Shown here in pieces: positions 41,100-50,529 of a DNA stretch of 64,000 bases (positions within the stretch are counted from its first letter, which is position 1; every line of letters begins with the position of its first letter). This stretch comes from Coriobacteriaceae bacterium AF45-21 (GTDB lineage: Bacteria > Actinomycetota > Coriobacteriia > Coriobacteriales > Coriobacteriaceae). Both the position numbers and the translations under genes were made by a program. The DNA is taken from positions 62,001-126,000 of the forward strand of contig JAQCYU010000002.1 of the NCBI GenBank assembly GCA_027682925.1, given 5' to 3'. Below the pieces are notes generated by a model that was not told where the DNA came from, made no database searches, and saw only the letters and a list, made by a program, of their open reading frames with translations.

Positions 41100-43263
41100 A
41101 TGAGTGGTAAAGAGCAGCTCTTTGAGGTATCGCTCGAACGCGAAGGCGCGTATCGCAGCATTTCGGCGGCGCTCGAGGCGGCGGAGCGGTGCGTGTCCGA
41201 TACGACCGTGCCGGTGCGTGTGCTGGTGGCGCCGGGCGAGTATCGCGAGCAGGTCGAAATTCGTCGTCCGCATGTGACGCTCGAGGGCGAGACGGCCGAC
41301 AGCGTGCGTATCGTGGGAGGCCTGGGTGCCAAGATGCCTCGGAAGATGGTAGCGGCCAGGATGGAAGACTCGGCACCTTCCGTACGTACACGGTGCTGGT
41401 CGATGCCGACGACGTGACGCTTGCGGGTCTAACAATCGAAAACAACGCCGGTGATGGGCGCGAGGTCGGCCAGGCGATTGCCCTGCATGCCGATGGTGAC
41501 CGCCTGGTTGTCGATGCCTGCTGCATTAAGGGACACCAGGACACGCTCTTTTTGGGGCCGCTGCCGCCGCGCGAGGCCAAGCCGGGCGGCTTTATAGGCC
41601 CCAAGCAGTTCGCCCCGCGCCGCGTGGGGCGGCAGTATTTTCGACGTTGCCGGATCGAGGGCGATGTCGACTTTATCTTTGGCGGCGCGCGTGCCTACTT
41701 TGAGGGGTGTGAGATTCGCTCGCTCAACCGCGATATGGATGTCAACGGGTATGTAACGGCAGCCTCCACGCCCCAGGGCGAGCCGTACGGATTTGTGTTT
41801 CATGGCTGTTCGTTTACAGCCGATGAGGGCATTGCCCCCGGATCGGTCTATCTGGGTCGTCCATGGCGCGAGTGGGCCCAGACCGTTTTGCTCGAATGCT
41901 GGCTGGGCCCCCATATTTCACTCGAGGGTTGGTGGGATTGGAATAAGCCAGCGGCACATGACGGCACCCTGTATGCCGGCGGTGCCCTGTTTGGCCCGGC
42001 GGGTGATACTGCCGCTTGGGTGCCGTGGGCGCATTGCCTGACCGGTCAGGATTCCGAACGCTATGCGCGTGACCGAGTGCTTGCCGGCACGGATGGTTGG
42101 GATCCCGAGGGCGGCGACGGTGATGCGGTAGAGACGGCCGGGCTATCTGCCAATGGCCGCACCGTGCACATCGAGACGTACTACGAGGACGAACCTGCGC
42201 TGCGCGCCCGACTGAAGCGCGAGGGGCGCTCGGCCGCATTTACGGGCAAGACTCCCACAGACTTTGAGGCATGGAAGGCTGCGACCAGGACTCGTCTGTA
42301 CGATATTTTGGGTCTTTCGCTTATGGACCGCGCCCCGATTGAGATTCGTGAGCTCAATCGCGTGCGGGTTGCCGGCAGCATCGTGCGTACTCATGCGGTG
42401 CTGCAGGTTGAGCACGATGTGTGGATGCCGTTTTACCTGTTGGAGCCGTCCCGCTCCAAGCTTGACGAGCGGGGACTCAAGCGCTGCTATATCTGCCCGC
42501 ATGGTCACCAGGGGGCGGGTGCTGCAAGCATAGCCGGCGTTGCGGGCGTGCCGGCGGTCGACGATGCCGTGCGTAAGTTCAATTACGACTACGGTCTGCG
42601 TTTGGCGCGCATGGGTTATGTGACCGTCTGCCCCGATGCGCGTGGTTGGGGATACCGTCGTGACTGGAAGGGTCAGGGCGACGACGAGAACAGCTACCTG
42701 CGCGGTACGTGTCTGAATCAAGCACGTATGGCCGAGCCGCTGGGTCTTACGGTCGCGGGCCTCAACGCCTGGGACAACATGCGCTTGATTGATTACTTGG
42801 AGACACGCGGTGACATTGCCATGGACGACCTGGGCTGCTTTGGTTTTTCGGGCGGCGGTTACATGACGTTGTACCTGTCCGCGCTCGACCCGCGCGTGCG
42901 CAAGGCGTTTGTCTCGGGCTATCTGTACGGCGTTGATGATTCGCTACTGCACCTCAACGGCAATTGCAGCTGCAATTACACGCCTGGACTCTGGCGTCTG
43001 CTCGACATGGGCGACATTGCATCGCTTGTCGCGCCACGGCCGCTCTTGGTTCAGAGCTGCGAGAAAGACCATCTCAACGGCGCCCGCGGCTTGCGAACGT
43101 AGACGAGCAGCTCGATATCGTTCGCGACGCCTACGCGCTGCTGGGCAAGGACGAAAACCTTCTGCACGAGGTCTGCCCGGGTGGACACCACCTGGGCGTG
43201 GCGCATCTTGCCGAGGATATCGAATGGCTCGATTCGCAAGTTGCGGAATACGTCCACGCATAG
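41100..43263 (+). CDS. Fused CE8 pectin methylesterase and alpha/beta-hydrolase esterase (two frameshifts)
   Basis: A two-part enzyme of about 721 residues. Residues 1 to about 330 are a CE8 pectin methylesterase with GHQDTLF, GDVDFIFG (nucleophilic Asp) and LGRPW. After a linker, residues from about 370 form an alpha/beta hydrolase with CPDARGWGYRRDW, the nucleophile elbow GFSGGGY and a final His in CPGGHHLG; it resembles bacterial acetyl- or methylesterases acting on pectin. Shifts occur near 41342 (MPR to EDGSGQDGRLGTF) and 43098 (ARGL to ANVDEQL), each repaired by one G. No signal peptide. The ribosome site is weak. Confidence 0.8.
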
Positions 43264-43332
43264 TCCCTCGGTATGTTGTGAATGAACGGTATGTACCTGT
43301 ATGACCGCCGGTGTGCGGGTGAGGAGAAGAAT

Positions 43333-44000
43333 ATGGAAACGAAAAACTTGAGCGAATCGACCGTCTGCTGCTTTGGCGATTCGACCACCTGGGGCGATAA
43401 CGGATGCGGCGGGGGAGGTAACGACATCTCTTGGACCTCGCACCTGGGTGCGCTGCTGGGCGGCGCTACGATCGAGAACTTTGGTATTAAGGGTTCGCGT
43501 ATTGCCGTCAAGGCCGACCGTAGCGATTCGTTTGTTGAGCGCTTGGACGGCATCGATCACACGGCAGATATCTGCATCGTCTTTGGCGGCGTTAACGACT
43601 TTAGCCGTAACGTGCCGCTGGGAGAGCTGGGCAGCACGGACGTGCACGAGTTCTACGGTGCGCTCGACTACCTGATCCGCACCATCACGGCGCGCTCGCC
43701 TCAGGCAAAGCTGATGTTTATGACGCCGTGCAAGACGAGCGGCAAACACGAGAAGGATATTCCGGCAAGCAACGAGGCCAACCATCTGGGCCTGACGCAA
43801 GACGCCTATGTGCGCGCGATGCTGGAGGTCTGCAATCGCTACTCGGTGCCGGTGATCGACCTGTATGCGCAAAGCGGCATCAGCCGTTTTTGCCGGAGCA
43901 CCGCGAGCTCTACATGCCGGACGGTCTGCATTACAGCCCTGCCGGCTATGAGCGCCTGGCGCATCGCATCGCTGCGGGCCTCACCGCCGTTTGCCGTTAA
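43333..44000 (+). CDS. SGNH/GDSL-type esterase (frameshifted)
   Basis: An esterase of about 222 residues with block I FGDSTTWG (catalytic Ser), block III GGVNDF and block V DGLHYSPAGYERLA (catalytic Asp and His). The frame breaks near 43890, where SGIS joins PFLPEHRELYMPDGLH if one C is restored. Context suggests removal of acetyl groups from pectin fragments. GAGGAGAAG precedes ATG 43333. No signal peptide. Confidence 0.8.
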
Positions 44001-44014
44001 AAGTTTGCCGTTCA

Positions 44015-44051
44015 CGGGGATTATAGGGTTAACGTTCACCTATAATCCCCG
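44015..44051. promoter_or_regulatory. Hairpin with an operator in its loop before GH105
   Basis: Perfect 13-bp arms CGGGGATTATAGG and CCTATAATCCCCG enclose GTTAACGTTCA, most of a hexuronate operator. The right arm also carries a TATAAT-like box. Confidence 0.5.
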
Positions 44052-44080
44052 TTCGCGTTACACTAGGGGAAACGTTCACC
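44028..44080. promoter_or_regulatory. Two hexuronate operators before GH105
   Basis: GGTTAACGTTCACC around 44028-44040 and GAAACGTTCACC around 44069-44080 match the right half of the regulon palindrome. They lie 30-80 bp before the GH105 start. Confidence 0.55.
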
Positions 44081-44106
44081 CATCAATAACGTCAGAGGGG
44101 ACAGCA

Positions 44107-45345
44107 ATGGGTTGCAATCAGATTCTGGACCGTTATATCGAGCAGTTGATCGAGACCTCTACGCCTCAGGCGCCGGCCTGGAATATCGAAAAGCTTCGCG
44201 CCGGCAAGGAGAACACCTGGAATTACATTGACGGCTGCATGATCAAGGCGCTCATCGAGCTGTACGAGATCACCGGCGAGCAGCGTTACCTGACCTTCGC
44301 CGACGACTATATCGACTTCTTTGTCCAGGATGACGGCACCATCAAGCATTACGATCCCCAGGAGTACAACCTCGACAACGTCAACGCGGGCAAAACCCTC
44401 TACAAACTCTATGACCTGGTGGGCAAGCCCAAGTACCGTGCCGCCATGGATACCATCTACCGTCAGCTCGAGACCCAGCCGCGTACCAAAGAGGGTGTGT
44501 TTTGGCACAAAGCCGTCTACCCCAACCAGATCTGGCTCGACGGCATGTACATGGCGCAGCCGTTCTACATGCAGTACGAGCTGAGCTTCCACAACCGCCG
44601 TGCCTGCTCGGATAGCTTCCATATGTTCCAGGTGGTGCACGACCTGATGCGCAACCCCCTCAACGGCCTGTACTATCACGCCTACGACGCGAGCCGCAAG
44701 CAGTTCTGGTGCGATCCCGTCACCGGCCTTTCGGCCAACTTCTGGCTGCGCGCCGAGGGCTGGTTCGCCATGGCGCTCATCGATACCTGGGAGCTCATGC
44801 CGCCCTCGATGTCGGCCGAGAAGGACGAGATCCGCAAGATGTTCCACGACCTGATCGACGCCATGCTGCCGTATCAGGACGAGAAGACCGGTATGTGGCA
44901 CCAGGTCATCAACCTGCCCAATATCGCCCCCAACTATCTGGAGGAGTCGGGCAGCGCCATCTTTGCCAACGCCATCATGAAGGGCGTGCGCCTGGGCGTG
45001 CTGGGCGAGCGCTACTACCAGTACGGCCGCCGTGCGTTTGACGGCATCTGCGACACGTGCCTGTCCGAGCGCGACGGACAGCTGGCGCTCGACAACATCT
45101 GCCTGGTGGCGGGTCTTGGCAACACCGCGCACCGCGAGGGCACGTTTGGCTACTACATGAGCGAGCCCGTCGTCAAAAACGACGCGAAGGGTGTGGCGCC
45201 GCTGGTGCTCGCCTATATCGAGACTATGCATCATGACAAGTTGGCCGGTAAGCGCGATCCGCTCGCCCCTTCGGGCGTGTGCTCCATCGATGACCCGTTT
45301 GGCGGCTACACGCCGGGCATCAATGCTCATAAGGGGCGTGAATAG
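44107..45345 (+). CDS. GH105 unsaturated galacturonidyl/rhamnogalacturonyl hydrolase
   Basis: A 412-residue (alpha/alpha)6-barrel enzyme of family 105 (YteR/YesR type) that removes the unsaturated uronate left by pectin lyases. Family stretches are WNYIDGCMIKAL, the catalytic Asp region QIWLDGMYMAQPF, FWLRAEGWFAMAL and GSGEEx-like LEESGSAIFANA. GAGGGGA lies 6 nt before the ATG. No signal peptide. The isomerase gene starts 1 bp after its stop, so the two are coupled. Confidence 0.9.
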   Translation: MGCNQILDRYIEQLIETSTPQAPAWNIEKLRAGKENTWNYIDGCMIKALIELYEITGEQRYLTFADDYIDFFVQDDGTIKHYDPQEYNLDNVNAGKTLYKLYDLVGKPKYRAAMDTIYRQLETQPRTKEGVFWHKAVYPNQIWLDGMYMAQPFYMQYELSFHNRRACSDSFHMFQVVHDLMRNPLNGLYYHAYDASRKQFWCDPVTGLSANFWLRAEGWFAMALIDTWELMPPSMSAEKDEIRKMFHDLIDAMLPYQDEKTGMWHQVINLPNIAPNYLEESGSAIFANAIMKGVRLGVLGERYYQYGRRAFDGICDTCLSERDGQLALDNICLVAGLGNTAHREGTFGYYMSEPVVKNDAKGVAPLVLAYIETMHHDKLAGKRDPLAPSGVCSIDDPFGGYTPGINAHKGRE

Positions 45346-45346
45346 C

Positions 45347-46252
45347 GTGGGGGCCATTACTCCGGGCGTGCGTTTACACGACCTTCCGCAGGGGACCGTC
45401 GAGGAACGCATTCGCATGGCAGGAGAGCTGGGCTTTTCGTGCATTCAGCTGCCGAGCAAGGTGCTCTACGCATCAATGGGAATCGATCGATGCGGTCTGA
45501 CCCGCGAGCTCGCCGAGCATTTGCGTGCGGTGCTCGATGAGGCGGGCGTTTCGGTCGCCGTGCTCGGCTGTTATAAGAATCTGGCGACGCCCGATCGACA
45601 ACAGCTCACGGATAACTTTGCCGAGTACGAGGCGTGCTTGAACTTTGCTCAGATGCTCGGCGGCTGTCCGGTTGGCACCGAGACCGGTCGTCCCAATGCG
45701 CAGAACTGCGTTGCTGACGACCGTATGACCGACGAGGCACTCGATGCGTTTATGGATGGACTCGCGCGCGTCTGCGAGTGCGCCGAGGCCGTGGGTGGGC
45801 AAATACTGATCGAGCCCGGCTGGAACGAGACGGTCAACACGCCAGATCGCTGCCGTGAGGTGCTGGAGCGCGTCCCGAGCCCGGCGCTCGGCGTGATCTA
45901 CGACCCGGTGTCGCTGCTGCATCCCAGCGTCGTTGGCGAGGCGCAGGAAATCACCGCGCGTATGCTCTACTTATGCGGCAGTAAGATTCGCGTGCTGCAC
46001 GCCAAGGATTTTGAGGTCGTCGACAACGAGGACGAAGCCGGCTGGTGCGATGGTACGGGTTCTCGCCTGGTGTGCCACGGCGTGGGCGAGACGGGCCGCT
46101 ATGACTTTGAGCCCGTGGTGGCCTGGGCGGCTGCCGCCTGTTCGGGGATTCCTTGTGTGGTCGAGAACAGCGTGCCGGCGACGGCGGCTAGCTGCCTGGC
46201 GACACTCGAGCGCATGTCCGCTCGCTGCGGGGCTCCGCATCGCGAGATATAG
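45347..46252 (+). CDS. TIM-barrel sugar isomerase/epimerase-like protein
   Basis: A 301-residue protein of the AP endonuclease 2/xylose isomerase-like TIM-barrel family. Visible elements are AGELGFSCIQLPSKVL near the start, a central ILIEPGWNETVNT and DFEVVDNEDEAG, where Glu, Asp and His would bind a metal. GTG 45347 is used, with AAGGGG 10 nt before it. Its coupling to GH105 suggests it acts on a product of pectin breakdown, but the substrate cannot be read from the sequence. Confidence 0.7.
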   Translation: MGAITPGVRLHDLPQGTVEERIRMAGELGFSCIQLPSKVLYASMGIDRCGLTRELAEHLRAVLDEAGVSVAVLGCYKNLATPDRQQLTDNFAEYEACLNFAQMLGGCPVGTETGRPNAQNCVADDRMTDEALDAFMDGLARVCECAEAVGGQILIEPGWNETVNTPDRCREVLERVPSPALGVIYDPVSLLHPSVVGEAQEITARMLYLCGSKIRVLHAKDFEVVDNEDEAGWCDGTGSRLVCHGVGETGRYDFEPVVAWAAAACSGIPCVVENSVPATAASCLATLERMSARCGAPHREI

Positions 46253-46354
46253 CATTGGCTTTTGCCGTGGCGGCATATTGAGTTTGCTTGACTGGGGGCG
46301 GCGGTGAAGGGTTTTATCGTCGCCTCATTGGATTACATCAAAAAGGGGAGTTGC

Positions 46355-47572
46355 GTGGCTATCCACATTGTCGAAGAGGCGAATCGTTGCCTAGGTTGCA
46401 AAAGGGCGTTCTGCCAGCTTAAAGGCTGCCCGGTGCAGACGCCTATTCCGCAGGTCATTGACTTGTTCAAGCAGCGTCGTCTGGAAGAGGCAGGTGAGCT
46501 GCTGTTCCAGAACAACCCCATGAGCGCGGTCTGCTCCATGATCTGCAACCATTCGGGCCAGTGCGAGGGCGCGTGCATTCAGGGCCGCAAGGGCGCACCG
46601 GTGCATTTTTCGAGTATCGAGAACTATATCTCGACGGCATATTTGGACCGTAAGGAGTGGAAGCCCGCGCCGTCGTGCGGCAAGCAGGTTGCCGTGGTCG
46701 GTTCCGGTCCTGCCGGCATTACCGTGGCCATTAAGATGGCCCAGCTGGGCTGTGCCGTCACGGTGTTTGAGCAACGCCCCGAGATCGGCGGCGTGCTGGA
46801 GTACGGCATCCCCGAGTTTCGCCTGCCCCGTGCTCTCGTGCAAAAGTACCGTCACGTGATGTGCTCGCTTGGCGTACGCGTCCGTCCCTCGACCACCATT
46901 GGCGGCGCGCTGCATATCGACGACCTGTTGCGCGACGGCTACGATGCGGTCTTTGTCGGTACCGGTACCTGGCGCGCCCGCAAGCTGGGTATTCCCGGCG
47001 AGTCGCGTGGTAACGTACTGTTTGGTATCGATTACCTGGTCGATCCCACGAGCGTGGCGATCGGTCAGAACGTGGCGGTTATCGGCGCCGGCAACGTGGC
47101 CATGGATGTTGCCCGCACGGCTCTGCGCTCGGGCGCTCGCAAGGTTACCGTGTATGCCCGATCGCGCCATATCTCGGCCATCGATGACGAGGTGGAGCTG
47201 ACCGAGCTTGACGGTGCCGAGATCGTGCGCGGCAAGGCGATTTGCGCCATCGACGATAACGGTCCGGTTTTCGAGACGGCTATCTTTGACGAGGACGACA
47301 ACGTGGTGGGCTACGAGGAAGAACTTGACCATGTGCCCGCCGACACGGTTGTGATTGCGGCCTCGCAGGTGCCCAAGGACAAACTGGTGCTTACGACGGG
47401 CGGTCTGGAGACCGACCATCGCGGTCTTCTTTCGGTCGATGAGCACGGCATGACCACCGTGCCTGGCGTCTTTGCCGCCGGCGACGTCGTCAACGGCCCG
47501 CTCACTGTGGTCCATGCTGTAGCCGGCGCCAAGCTCGCCGTCGAAGGCATGACCAACTACCTGGGCCTCTAA
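46355..47572 (+). CDS. GltD-like FAD/NAD(P) oxidoreductase with Fe-S N-terminus
   Basis: A 405-residue protein like the small subunit of glutamate synthase. Cys clusters CLGCKRAFCQLKGCP and CSMICNHSGQCEGAC at the N-terminus bind two 4Fe-4S centres; VVGSGPAGI (about residue 108) binds FAD and VIGAGNVAMDVA (about 245) binds NAD(P)H. No large GltB subunit lies nearby, so it may feed electrons to another enzyme. GTG 46355 with AAAAAGGGGAG upstream is preferred to GTG 46304. Confidence 0.8.
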   Translation: MAIHIVEEANRCLGCKRAFCQLKGCPVQTPIPQVIDLFKQRRLEEAGELLFQNNPMSAVCSMICNHSGQCEGACIQGRKGAPVHFSSIENYISTAYLDRKEWKPAPSCGKQVAVVGSGPAGITVAIKMAQLGCAVTVFEQRPEIGGVLEYGIPEFRLPRALVQKYRHVMCSLGVRVRPSTTIGGALHIDDLLRDGYDAVFVGTGTWRARKLGIPGESRGNVLFGIDYLVDPTSVAIGQNVAVIGAGNVAMDVARTALRSGARKVTVYARSRHISAIDDEVELTELDGAEIVRGKAICAIDDNGPVFETAIFDEDDNVVGYEEELDHVPADTVVIAASQVPKDKLVLTTGGLETDHRGLLSVDEHGMTTVPGVFAAGDVVNGPLTVVHAVAGAKLAVEGMTNYLGL

Positions 47573-47588
47573 CTCCATCCCACCCATC

Positions 47589-47660
47589 AGTTGCGGTGAA
47601 ATACGGACTGTTTTGGCTGTCAAAGGCCTTATCTACTCCGTATTCCACCGCAACTTTTTG
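47589..47660. repeat. Long hairpin with GTTGCGGTGAAATACGG arm
   Basis: Arms of 19 nt (47589-47607 and 47637-47655) pair at 18 positions around a 29-nt loop and are followed by TTTTTG, so on + it can act as a terminator. A half copy lies at 52431. Confidence 0.65.
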
Positions 47661-47770
47661 TGGGCTGAGTAAAAGCCGGGGGAGCGTGTACGGTCGGGTA
47701 CAGCGCGGTTACTGATACGATAAGTACGTTAGCAACTGCCGCCGAGCGGCTCAAACGAAAGGAACCTTGT

Positions 47771-49720
47771 ATGGAGTCCTCCGCCTACCCGATGCTCTTT
47801 AGCCCGATCAAGGTCGGTACGACCGAGGTCAAGAACCGCGTCTTTATGCCGCCGGTATCTACCAACCTGGCCGATCACGGCTATGTGACCGACGACTTGG
47901 TCGATCATTACCGTGCCCGCGCCAAGGGCGGCGTGGGCCTCATCATTACCGAGGTCGTGACGGTCGAGCCCACCTATACCTATCTGCCGGGTGACATGTG
48001 CTGCTACGACGACACGTTTATCCCCGGCTGGGAAAAGCTCGCCGCAGCCGTCCACGAGTATGGCTGCAAGATCATGCCGCAGCTCTTCCATCCCGCCTAC
48101 ATGGCCTTTAACATTCCGGGCACGCCGCGCCTGATCGCTCCGTCCTTTGTAGGCCCGTCCTATGCCCGCGAGGCGCCGCGCCCCATCACCATCGACGAGA
48201 TCCACGAGCTCACGCATCAGTTTGGCGACGCTGCCGTGCGTATGCAGAAGGCCGGTGTCGATGGCGTCGAGGTCCATGCGGCGCATGCCCACGGTATGCT
48301 CGGCGGCTTTTTGACTCCGCTCTACAACAAGCGCACCGACGAGTACGGCGGCTCGCTCGACGCCCGCATGCGCTTCCTGCTCGAGGTCATCGCCGAGATT
48401 CGCGAGCGCTGCGGCAAGGACTTCATCATCGACGTCCGTATCTCGGGCGACGAGTACACCGATGGCGGTCTGACCCTCAACGACATGGTCTACGTCTCGC
48501 GTCGCCTGGAGAAGGCCGGCGTCGACATGATTCATGTGTCGGGCGGCACCACCATCAAGCGCGGTTCCGCCATTCCCGCCGCCGGCACGCAGCAGGCCTC
48601 GCACGCCGCCTGCTCGCGCGAGATCAAAAAGCACGTCAACATTCCCGTTGCCACGGTCGGCCGCATTAACGAGGCATGGATCGCCGAGGAGCTGATCGAG
48701 GACGGCGCTGCCGACATTTGCATGATGGGCCGCGCCAATCTGTGCGATGCCGAGTTCTGCAACAAGGCTGCTGCCGGCAACGCCGACGACATCCGCCCCT
48801 GCATCGGTTGCCTGCGCTGCCTGAACGGCATCATGTTCGGCAAGCGCATCTCCTGCACCGTCAACCCGGATGTGGAGCGTGACGAGGCTGGCTACGAGCC
48901 TGCCGCCGAGGCAAAGAACGTGCTCGTTGTGGGTGCCGGTCCCGCGGGCATGGAGGCAGCCTACATTGCCGCCAAGCGCGGTCATAACGTGGTGCTCGTG
49001 GATAAGCAGGACGAGCCGGGCGGCGAGATGCGCATCGCAGCCGTTCCGCCGGCAAAGCAGGAGCTCACCCGCGTGATCAAGTACCAGTACCGCCGCCTGG
49101 CCGAGGCCGGCGTCACGTGCGTCTTCGGTACCGAGCTTTCGGCCGAGGACATCCAGCGCGACTACGCGGGTTACGAGGTTGTCCTGGCCTATGGCGCCGA
49201 ACCCATCGCCCCGGCCTTTATGCAGGGCTTTAAGCAGGTCATGACGGCTGATGACCTGCTGGGCGGCAAGGCTTTCCCGGGCAAGAAGATTGTCATTGTG
49301 GGCGGCGGCACCGTTGGCTGCGAGACGGCCGATTACCTGGCCCCGTTGGTCAACGACCTGTCGCCGGCCAACCGCGATGTCACCGTCATCGAGATGACCA
49401 AGACGCTCGCCGCCAACGAGGGCGGCGCCGGCCGCGCGGTGCTCATCACGCGCATGCTCTCCAAGGGTGTTCACGTGCTGACCGAGGCCAAGGTGACCGA
49501 GATTACCGAGGACGCTATCAGCTACGAGAAGGACGGCGAGGTCCACACCATCGCCGATGCCGATACGCTGGTGCTTGCCATGGGCTATCGTCCCAACACC
49601 AAGTTGGCCGATGACCTTGCCGCTGCCGGCGTTGCCACCCACGTGCTGGGCGATGCCCAGAAGTGCGGCAACATCCGTGATGCCATCGGCGACGGCTACA
49701 AGGTCGCCTGCGAGCTGTAG
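47771..49720 (+). CDS. Old Yellow Enzyme-type NADH:flavin oxidoreductase (2,4-dienoyl-CoA reductase-like)
   Basis: A 649-residue protein with three parts: an FMN-binding TIM barrel (1 to about 350; HAAHAHGMLGGFLTPLYNKR), a 4Fe-4S segment (CIGCLRCLNG ... SCTVNP), then FAD (VVGAGPAGMEAA) and NADH (VIVGGGTVGCETA) domains. The fold reduces activated double bonds with electrons from NADH through FAD, Fe-S and FMN. The substrate is unknown. CGAAAGGAA precedes the ATG. Confidence 0.88.
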   Translation: MESSAYPMLFSPIKVGTTEVKNRVFMPPVSTNLADHGYVTDDLVDHYRARAKGGVGLIITEVVTVEPTYTYLPGDMCCYDDTFIPGWEKLAAAVHEYGCKIMPQLFHPAYMAFNIPGTPRLIAPSFVGPSYAREAPRPITIDEIHELTHQFGDAAVRMQKAGVDGVEVHAAHAHGMLGGFLTPLYNKRTDEYGGSLDARMRFLLEVIAEIRERCGKDFIIDVRISGDEYTDGGLTLNDMVYVSRRLEKAGVDMIHVSGGTTIKRGSAIPAAGTQQASHAACSREIKKHVNIPVATVGRINEAWIAEELIEDGAADICMMGRANLCDAEFCNKAAAGNADDIRPCIGCLRCLNGIMFGKRISCTVNPDVERDEAGYEPAAEAKNVLVVGAGPAGMEAAYIAAKRGHNVVLVDKQDEPGGEMRIAAVPPAKQELTRVIKYQYRRLAEAGVTCVFGTELSAEDIQRDYAGYEVVLAYGAEPIAPAFMQGFKQVMTADDLLGGKAFPGKKIVIVGGGTVGCETADYLAPLVNDLSPANRDVTVIEMTKTLAANEGGAGRAVLITRMLSKGVHVLTEAKVTEITEDAISYEKDGEVHTIADADTLVLAMGYRPNTKLADDLAAAGVATHVLGDAQKCGNIRDAIGDGYKVACEL

Positions 49721-49776
49721 GCTCTTGACAAATAGGGGAGCGGCCGCCTTGCGGTGACTCAAGCGATAGCAATCTA

Positions 49777-49815
49777 AAAAGGCGCCGCGACACATGGATC
49801 GTCGCGGCGCCTTTT
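49777..49815. terminator. Bidirectional terminator between oxidoreductase and DhuI genes
   Basis: A perfect 15-bp stem (AAAAGGCGCCGCGAC with GTCGCGGCGCCTTTT) with T-runs on both strands, between convergent genes. Confidence 0.92.
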
Positions 49816-49857
49816 GTCTGGCGGTTTGTTGGGGGTCGGTGCGCCCCGTGGGCCTTA

Positions 49858-50499
49858 TTACAGGCCCAAGAGCTCCTTGACCTTGGCGATGATGGCCTCG
49901 TCGGTGGCGTTGGCAAAGAAGTGCTCCTGGAAATGCTCGCCAGCGAGGGCGCCCTTCACCAGGTCCTGATCGATCTCGCCCAGGACGTCGACGAGCGGGC
50001 GCATGGTCACAGCGCGCACGCCGTCGAGGATCTTCTTGTTGCGCTGCTCGGGCTCAACGCGCTCGGCGGGGTAGCCGTTGCCCGAGCCAAAGCCAAAGAG
50101 CTTCTCGAAGGTGTACTCGAGGTTGAGCTCCTGGCCCCAACCGTTCTTGAGAGCGAAGGGCATGGCGACGGCGTTGCCATCGTTGACCTGAGCAAAGGTG
50201 TAGGCGTCAAGCGGGTCGGCAACATGGCCGCACAGCACTCCGGGGAAGGAGTTGCAGGCGAGCATGGCGCCCTCGCCGGTGCCGCAGCCAGTCACGACGT
50301 AGTCGGCGGCGCCGGAGTTCAGCAGCACGGCGGCAAGAATGCCGTTCTGCACGTAGGTGAGGGGCTTGGAGTCGGCGTCGGCATACATGCCATAGTTAAA
50401 GACGGTGTGGCCCATGGGCTCAACAACCTTCTTAAGTGCGGCCTCGATCATTGGGTTCTTAGAGTTCTGAGAGTTCTCGTTGATAAGTGCGATCTTCAT
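49858..50499 (-). CDS. RpiB/LacAB-family isomerase, probable DhuI (5-keto-4-deoxyuronate isomerase)
   Basis: A 213-residue member of the RpiB/LacA/LacB sugar isomerase family with GAADYVVTGCGTGEGAML and MFNYG-like VFNYGMYAD motifs. In streptococci and Sphingomonas, members next to a KduD-type dehydrogenase act as DhuI, isomerizing the linear unsaturated-uronate product in place of KduI. Here kduD lies 30 bp upstream in the same operon and no KduI is seen, which supports this role. GAAAGG precedes the ATG. Confidence 0.78.
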   Translation of the reverse strand: MKIALINENSQNSKNPMIEAALKKVVEPMGHTVFNYGMYADADSKPLTYVQNGILAAVLLNSGAADYVVTGCGTGEGAMLACNSFPGVLCGHVADPLDAYTFAQVNDGNAVAMPFALKNGWGQELNLEYTFEKLFGFGSGNGYPAERVEPEQRNKKILDGVRAVTMRPLVDVLGEIDQDLVKGALAGEHFQEHFFANATDEAIIAKVKELLGL

Positions 50500-50529
50500 T
50501 TGAGTTAACCTTTCAGTTTTTCAGTTTTC

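Noticed and set aside
43282-45345. A single 687-residue protein joining the SGNH esterase and GH105
   Set aside because: The joined frame exists only because of the frameshift near 43890; the real esterase stops at 44000 and GH105 has its own ribosome site and operators.
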